The translations under genes were made by a program, and so were the position numbers. A model generated the notes under the pieces. It ran no database searches and was not told the origin of the DNA. It saw nothing but the letters and a program-made list of their open reading frames with translations. This document shows positions 60,796-64,000 of a DNA stretch of 64,000 nucleotides, piece after piece. How positions within the stretch are numbered: position 1 is the stretch's first letter; each line of letters starts with the position of its first letter. Source of the stretch: DATCLS01 sp036563805 (GTDB taxonomy: Bacteria; Actinomycetota; Acidimicrobiia; Acidimicrobiales; VFJN01); NCBI GenBank assembly GCA_036563805.1, contig DATCLS010000094.1, forward strand, positions 117,970-181,969, in the 5' to 3' direction.

Positions 60796-60815
60796 ATGAG
60801 GACTCACTCACCATA
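60796..60815. promoter_or_regulatory. operator copy 14 between divergent IorAB and D-aminoacylase-like units
   Basis: ATGA-GGAC-TCAC (60796-60807), followed by TCACC. On the minus strand TATGGT (60810-60815) is a possible -10 for the IorAB unit, placing the dyad at the transcription start. The last copy on the right. Confidence 0.5.
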
Positions 60816-60829
60816 GCAGGGGCTCAGCG

Positions 60830-62533
60830 ATGCACGACGTCGTGATCCGCAGGGGTGACGTGGTCGACGGCACCGGGTCCGCGCCCCGGCGAGCCGACGT
60901 CGCCATCGACGGCGACCGCATCACCGCGGTGGGCGAGGTGACGGGACGCGGCCGGCGCGAGATCGACGCCGAGGGTCGCCTGGTCACGCCAGGCTTCGTC
61001 GACATCCACACCCACCTCGACGCCCAGCTGTTCTGGGACCCGGCCGGCAGCTCCTCGTGCTGGCACGGCGTGACCACCGTGGTGCTCGGCAACTGCGGCG
61101 TCACGTTCGCCCCGGTCCGCCCGGGCGAGGAGGCGTTCCTGGCCGGGATGATGGAGGCCGTCGAGGACATCCCGGCCGACACGATCATGGACGGGCTCGA
61201 CTGGGGCTGGCAGACCTACGGCGACTACCTGCGGGCGCTCGGCCGGCGCCCCCTGGGACTCAACGTCGGCGGGCTGATCGGCCACTGCGCCCTCCGCTGG
61301 TACGCCATGGGCCCCCGGAGCCTGGAGGAGGCGCCGGCGACCGCCGAGGACCTCGCCCGGATGACCGAGCTGGTCGCCGAAGCCCTCGACGCCGGGGCGC
61401 TCGGGTTCTCGACCTCGCGCAGCTACCTGCACACGGTGCCCGACGGGCGGCCGGTGCCCGGCACGTTCGCCACCGCCGACGAGCTGGCCGCCATCGCCGC
61501 CGTTCTGGCGGGGCGCGGCCGGGGCACGATCGAGGTCGTCCCCCGGATCGGCGAGCGGGACGGCCCGGGCCGGGAGGGCTCGGTGGCCGAGCTGGCCTGG
61601 ATGGAGCAGGTGAGCCGCGCCTCGGGCCGGCCGGTCACGTTCACGATCATGCAGAGCGACCGCCGCCCCGGCCTGTGGTCGTGGGTGCTGGAGCAGGTGG
61701 CCGCGGCCCGGGAGCGGGGCGCCGACCTGCGGCCCCAGACGGCGGCGCGGGGCACCGGCATCCTCTACGGCCTGGCCGGCCGGACCCCGTACGATGCGCT
61801 GCCCAGCTGGGCCGACCTCATGTCCCGGCCCCGACCGGCCCGGCTCGACGCCCTCGACGACGAGGTGCTGGTCCACCGACTGGTGGCGGAGGCCGACCGG
61901 CCCCGCGAGCTGTCCGGCCCGCTCGCCCCCAAGGACCCGGCCAAGCTCTACCTCCTGCCGCCGGGGCCGGCCCGCTACGACGTCGCCCCCGCCAACAGCC
62001 TGGCCGCCGAGGCCGAGCGACGGGGGACGACACCGGCCGGCGCGTTCATCGCCTTCCTGCGCGAGACCGCGGGGCGGGGGCTGCTCTACTACCCGGTCCT
62101 CAACCAGGACCTCGACGCGGTGGCACAGATGCTCACCCACCCCGACGTGCTGGTGGGCGTGGCCGACGCCGGCGCCCACGTCGCCCTGACCATGGACGCC
62201 GGCCAGTCGACCTACCTGCTGGGCCACTGGGTGCGCGACGAGGGCCTGCTCGACGTCGGCCGGGCCGTCCGCAAGCTCACGCTCGAGGGAGCCGAGCTGT
62301 TCGGGCTGGCCGGCCGCGGCGTGCTGGCCCCCGGGGCGTTCGCGGACGTGAACGTCATCGACCTGGAGCGGTTGGAGCTGGCCGCGCCCGAGATGCGCGC
62401 CGATCTCCCCCGGAGCGCCAGTCGCTTCGTCCAACGGGCGCGGGGCTACGACTACACGTTGGTCAACGGCGCGGTCCTGGTCGACCACGACGAGCTGACC
62501 GGGGCCCGTCCGGGCCGGGTGATCACGAACTGA
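60830..62533 (+). CDS. amidohydrolase, N-acyl-D-amino-acid deacylase (D-aminoacylase)-like
   Basis: Amidohydrolase of 567 aa, a paralogue of the one at 38388: metal site FVDIHTHLDAQLFWDP, Cys ligand region VVLGNCGVTFAPVRP, DAGALGFSTSRSYLHTVPDG, and VADAGAHVALTMD with the catalytic Asp. Both paralogues keep all usual ligands, so activity on an N-acyl or cyclic amide bond is plausible, but its place among catabolic genes argues for a different substrate. AGGGG lies seven bases before the ATG at 60830. The last gene of the operator-controlled region. Confidence 0.9.
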   Translation: MHDVVIRRGDVVDGTGSAPRRADVAIDGDRITAVGEVTGRGRREIDAEGRLVTPGFVDIHTHLDAQLFWDPAGSSSCWHGVTTVVLGNCGVTFAPVRPGEEAFLAGMMEAVEDIPADTIMDGLDWGWQTYGDYLRALGRRPLGLNVGGLIGHCALRWYAMGPRSLEEAPATAEDLARMTELVAEALDAGALGFSTSRSYLHTVPDGRPVPGTFATADELAAIAAVLAGRGRGTIEVVPRIGERDGPGREGSVAELAWMEQVSRASGRPVTFTIMQSDRRPGLWSWVLEQVAAARERGADLRPQTAARGTGILYGLAGRTPYDALPSWADLMSRPRPARLDALDDEVLVHRLVAEADRPRELSGPLAPKDPAKLYLLPPGPARYDVAPANSLAAEAERRGTTPAGAFIAFLRETAGRGLLYYPVLNQDLDAVAQMLTHPDVLVGVADAGAHVALTMDAGQSTYLLGHWVRDEGLLDVGRAVRKLTLEGAELFGLAGRGVLAPGAFADVNVIDLERLELAAPEMRADLPRSASRFVQRARGYDYTLVNGAVLVDHDELTGARPGRVITN

Positions 62534-62679
62534 CGTTTGTGCCGTCTCCCTGAGCGAAAACTACACCACTCTATGTGACTTTTTACGGGCAGGTTGCTCC
62601 GAGCTGACGATCGTGTCATATTCCCCCCTTGGCTTCCGGCCCTGGGTTCTGCCGACGACCCGGCCTGGAAGGGGGGTAC
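62534..62679 (+). promoter_or_regulatory. AT-richer promoter region of the sensor kinase
   Basis: 146 bases, noticeably richer in A and T than the surroundings (for example a CTCTATGTGACTTTTTACG stretch near 62570). Probably holds the promoter of the downstream kinase. No GTGA-N4-TCAC dyad was found, so this unit appears to be outside the regulon. Confidence 0.4.
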
Positions 62680-64000
62680 GTGCGCCGCATTCCGATCCGC
62701 GCCAAATTGGCTGCCTCGTTGTCCGTGCCGCTGGTCGGGCTGCTCGTGTTCAGTGCGATGGAGGTCCGCCAGACGGTGGCCGACGCCAACGAGGTCCGCA
62801 GCGAGACCGACCTGGCGACGGCGGCCACCGGCCCGTCCGGCATCATCCAGATGATCCAGGACGAGCGCAACTGGGCGTCGATCGAGCTCACCGGCCTCGA
62901 GGACCAGTACGAGATCGCGGTGGCCGGCTACGACGAGACCCGGTCCGCCACCGACCGGGCGATCCAGGCCTTCCGCGAGGAGGTCGAGTCGAAGGGCGGC
63001 TCCGTCCGGGAGGCGTTCCAGCCGGCGTTCGAGGGCCTCGAGTCGCTGGAGCAGATCCGGCGGGACATCGACGCCTTCGACCGACCCCGCAGCCTCGACA
63101 ACATGCCGTTCTCGACGCAGCTCTACGACCGCTACTCCGAGGTGGTCCAGAGCCTGATCGACGCGAACTCGCGCATCCCCCTCCAGGTCCGCGACGCCAC
63201 CCTGCGCCAAGGCACCGAGCTGGCCAGCGTCGCCACCGAGCAGGTCGAGCTGATGGCCTCGATCTCGCGGCAGACGACGGTCGCCGCCATGCTGTCCGAG
63301 GGCGGCATCGACACGTCGGAGGAGATCAGCGGCATCGCCATGCTCCTCTCGGCGTTCCGGAGCAACAACCAGCAGATCCTCGACGCCAGCGGCCCCTACG
63401 CCGACATCGTCGAGGAGACGTACCCCCGCGACATCGCCGAGGAGCTCGACCAGCGGACCCAGGACGCCATCGTCCGCGGCGACCTCGGCGACGACATCGA
63501 CGCCTACCTGGAGGGCACGACCCCCGAACCGAACGGCGGCTACTGGCGGCTGCGCAACGCCGTCGTCGACGAGCTGGTCTCCCGGGCCGACACGCTCAAC
63601 GACCGGGCCGTCGCCCGCCAGCGCCTGTTCGCCATCTTGGCCCTTGGCGCGCTCGTTCTGGCCGCGCTCATCACCTGGCTCGTCGCCCAGTCGATCACCC
63701 GGCCGCTGCGGTCGCTCACCCGCCAGGCCAAGGAGATGGCCGAGCGCCGGCTGCCCGAAGCGGTGCTCGACATCCTGGAGACCCCGCTGGGCCAGGACGT
63801 CGAAGTGCCGCACGTGCCCCGCATCGCGGTGAAGACCCGCGACGAGGTGGCCGACGTCACCGAGGCCCTCAACACCGTGCAGGAATCCGCCCTGGATCTG
63901 GCGGTGGAGCAGGCGGTGCTACGCCGCAACATCGCCGACTCCTTCGTCAACCTCGGGCGACGCAACCAGAACCTGCTGGGCCGGCAGCTCGACTTCATCA
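62680..64000 (+). CDS. nitrate/nitrite-sensing-domain sensor histidine kinase (CvnA-like), incomplete at window end
   Basis: The first 440 residues of a membrane sensor kinase. TM1 lies in the first 30 residues (KLAASLSVPLVGLLVFSAM). The extracytoplasmic part has a NIT-type helical bundle, with the typical IIQMIQDERNWASIEL and RQTTVAAMLSEGG. TM2 is at about 316-340 (LFAILALGALVLAALITWLV), then a HAMP segment (ITRPLRSLTRQAKEMAERRL). The last residues, SFVNLGRRNQNLLGRQLDF, begin the helix region that precedes the ATPase in CvnA-type kinases of actinobacterial conservons. The rest is beyond the window. GTG at 62680 with an upstream G-rich site. Confidence 0.85.
   Translation, partial: MRRIPIRAKLAASLSVPLVGLLVFSAMEVRQTVADANEVRSETDLATAATGPSGIIQMIQDERNWASIELTGLEDQYEIAVAGYDETRSATDRAIQAFREEVESKGGSVREAFQPAFEGLESLEQIRRDIDAFDRPRSLDNMPFSTQLYDRYSEVVQSLIDANSRIPLQVRDATLRQGTELASVATEQVELMASISRQTTVAAMLSEGGIDTSEEISGIAMLLSAFRSNNQQILDASGPYADIVEETYPRDIAEELDQRTQDAIVRGDLGDDIDAYLEGTTPEPNGGYWRLRNAVVDELVSRADTLNDRAVARQRLFAILALGALVLAALITWLVAQSITRPLRSLTRQAKEMAERRLPEAVLDILETPLGQDVEVPHVPRIAVKTRDEVADVTEALNTVQESALDLAVEQAVLRRNIADSFVNLGRRNQNLLGRQLDFI

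Noticed and set aside
57383..60799. Long open frame of about 1138 codons opposite the IorAB gene
   Set aside because: Same GC-bias shadow; no family motifs, while the minus strand encodes a complete IorAB-type enzyme.
1..64000. tRNA, rRNA, CRISPR array, insertion sequence, prophage or integrase
   Set aside because: No supporting sequence was recognised on either strand; composition and coding style are uniform, giving no sign of a recent insertion.

Overview
The window is very GC-rich chromosomal DNA. Genes are packed with 1-4 base gaps or ATGA/GTGA stop-start overlaps, and GTG starts are common. Enzyme families resemble those of mycobacteria and other Actinomycetota: F420/flavin LLM oxidoreductases, DUF35-coupled thiolase-fold proteins, paired acyl-CoA dehydrogenases, a fused indolepyruvate:ferredoxin oxidoreductase and a CvnA-like sensor kinase. 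I infer an actinobacterium, possibly Acidimicrobiia; the class is a guess. No rRNA, tRNA, insertion sequence, phage gene or CRISPR array was seen.

Layout. (1) 124-9214 is one leftward operon: amidohydrolase, HSD17B10-like dehydrogenase, thioesterase-fold protein, thiolase, then a Liv-type ABC importer with a fused LivH-LivM permease. (2) 9342-14870 is the divergent rightward operon: CoA-transferase, SDR, DUF35/thiolase-fold fusion and two alpha/beta hydrolases. (3) 14953-62533 is a 47-kb block of short, often divergent catabolic units. It encodes a ferredoxin and a P450, a Rieske oxygenase, two acyl-CoA dehydrogenase pairs, a crotonase and SDRs. It also has a split DUF35/thiolase-fold pair, two double-length CaiB fusions, an AMACR-like protein, amidohydrolases, two aldehyde dehydrogenases, two LLM oxidoreductases, a molybdopterin oxidoreductase, a fused IorAB enzyme, an oligopeptide-type ABC importer and one TetR regulator. 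(4) From 62680 an incomplete nitrate/nitrite-domain sensor kinase starts an unrelated unit.

The main result is a shared operator. Fourteen sites with the dyad GTGA-N4-TCAC (or one- to three-base variants) lie at the 5' ends of essentially every transcription unit between 17.2 and 60.8 kb. One lies in front of the only regulator gene, tetR at 53277. I did not see the site upstream of the 9214 or 9342 operons or the sensor kinase. In several cases the dyad sits between -35 and -10 elements or directly abuts the -10, as expected for a repressor. This suggests one TetR-controlled degradative regulon. The genes predict import, conversion to CoA thioesters by CoA-transferases (no acyl-CoA ligase is visible), oxygenation, beta-oxidation-like shortening, retro-aldol or thiolytic cleavage, and oxidation of the aldehydes released. 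The substrate cannot be read from the sequence; a branched or cyclic isoprenoid- or steroid-like acid is only one possibility.

Other unusual points: both CaiB fusions have an N-terminal half without the catalytic Asp; the AMACR-like protein has Arg where the catalytic His belongs; both DUF35-partner thiolase-fold proteins lack the nucleophile Cys; and two genes appear to start at ATC.
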